Source: Aquipseudomonas alcaligenes NBRC 14159
Lineage (GTDB): Bacteria > Pseudomonadota > Gammaproteobacteria > Pseudomonadales > Pseudomonadaceae
Reading direction: 5' to 3'
Assembly: GCF_000467105.1 (NCBI RefSeq)
Contig: NZ_BATI01000006.1
Coordinates: 1 to 64,000 of the forward strand
DNA: 64,000 nucleotides
The translations under genes were made by a program, and so were the position numbers. The stretch's first letter is position 1; each line of letters begins with the position of its first letter. Below the pieces are notes generated by a model, which searched no databases, was not told the origin of the DNA, and worked only from the letters and a program-made list of their open reading frames with translations. Below, piece by piece: positions 63,735 to 64,000 of the stretch.

Positions 63735-64000
63735 ATGCGTGTCCGTCCAAACCTCCCACTGTGGCCCCTGCTGATCGCCCTGCTGGCTACCTTCAGCTCT
63801 TCCGTCTGGGCTACAGAGCGCGACGTCCAAGGTGGATCGGAACAGGTGTTCCGCGCTGAAGAACTGGACCAGATGCTTGCGCCCCTGGCGCTCTACCCCG
63901 ACACTCTGCTGGCTCAAGTGCTGATGGCTTCCACCTACCCGGGTGACGTGGCCGACGCGGCATCGTGGTCCATGGAACACCCGGACGCCAGCGGCGACGA
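63735..64000 (+). CDS. DUF3300-family exported protein (start only, cut by window edge)
   Basis: 88 residues visible. Signal peptide MRVRPNLPLWPLLIALLATFSSSVWA, then QVFRAEELDQMLAPLALYPDTLLAQVLMASTYPGDV, the DUF3300 start. GGAGGAG precedes the ATG. Function unknown. The C-terminal part is outside the window. Confidence 0.85.
   Translation, partial: MRVRPNLPLWPLLIALLATFSSSVWATERDVQGGSEQVFRAEELDQMLAPLALYPDTLLAQVLMASTYPGDVADAASWSMEHPDASGD

Overview
The window looks like the chromosome of a Pseudomonas-type gammaproteobacterium. It is GC-rich. Gene content and order match pseudomonads: fleQ, fliT/fliS, fliD, flaG, fliC, a flagellin-glycosylation locus and flgL to flgE; the divergent cheR-cheV / flgA and flgM-flgN-flgZ block; and a dacB / rlmL / rmf / pyrD block. 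It carries FliA (sigma-28) and RpoN (sigma-54) promoters of the Pseudomonas flagellar type. I cannot name a species. I see no tRNA, rRNA, CRISPR array, insertion sequence or phage; apart from the glycosylation locus this is core genome with small accessory modules.

1-26.6 kb, flagellum. Minus-strand genes run from cheV down to fleQ. The late filament part has fliC behind a consensus FliA promoter, flaG, fliD, two FliS-like chaperones, FliT, and the start of fleQ at the edge. Between fliC and flgL lies a two-gene glycosylation locus: a SAM methyltransferase overlapping by ATGA a 1592-residue protein with one GT-B-like domain, one methyltransferase, two GT2-like domains and a C-terminal GT-B domain. 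flgFGHIJKL and flgE each follow a near-identical sigma-54 site. The rod and hook-cap genes flgB, flgC and flgD, normally between cheR and flgE in pseudomonads, are absent here. On the plus strand flgA is followed by flgM (FliA promoter), flgN and flgZ.

26.6-35.4 kb, metabolism and transport: a glutamine synthetase-family enzyme, a glutaredoxin-like protein, a DUF5610-like protein, a TetR regulator divergent from a GST / flavin-binding / metallo-beta-lactamase operon with a palindromic operator in its promoter, an OprD-family porin, a REP-like inverted repeat, and an ammonium transporter without glnK.

35.4-48.2 kb, cyclic-di-GMP: an EAL protein, two GGDEF proteins and an HD-GYP protein, interspersed with dgt, a FUSC-like membrane protein, yggL and dacB.

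48.2-54.0 kb, ribosome and nucleotide functions: rlmL, rmf with a long structured leader, pyrD, small conserved proteins, and an RraB-family protein.

54.2-64.0 kb: an SDR / alpha-beta hydrolase / Baeyer-Villiger monooxygenase operon with a divergent AraC regulator, an LtaS-like membrane sulfatase, then yiaW- and yiaV-like genes, ppk2, a CHAD-domain gene and the start of a DUF3300 gene. ppk2 and CHAD suggest a polyphosphate theme.
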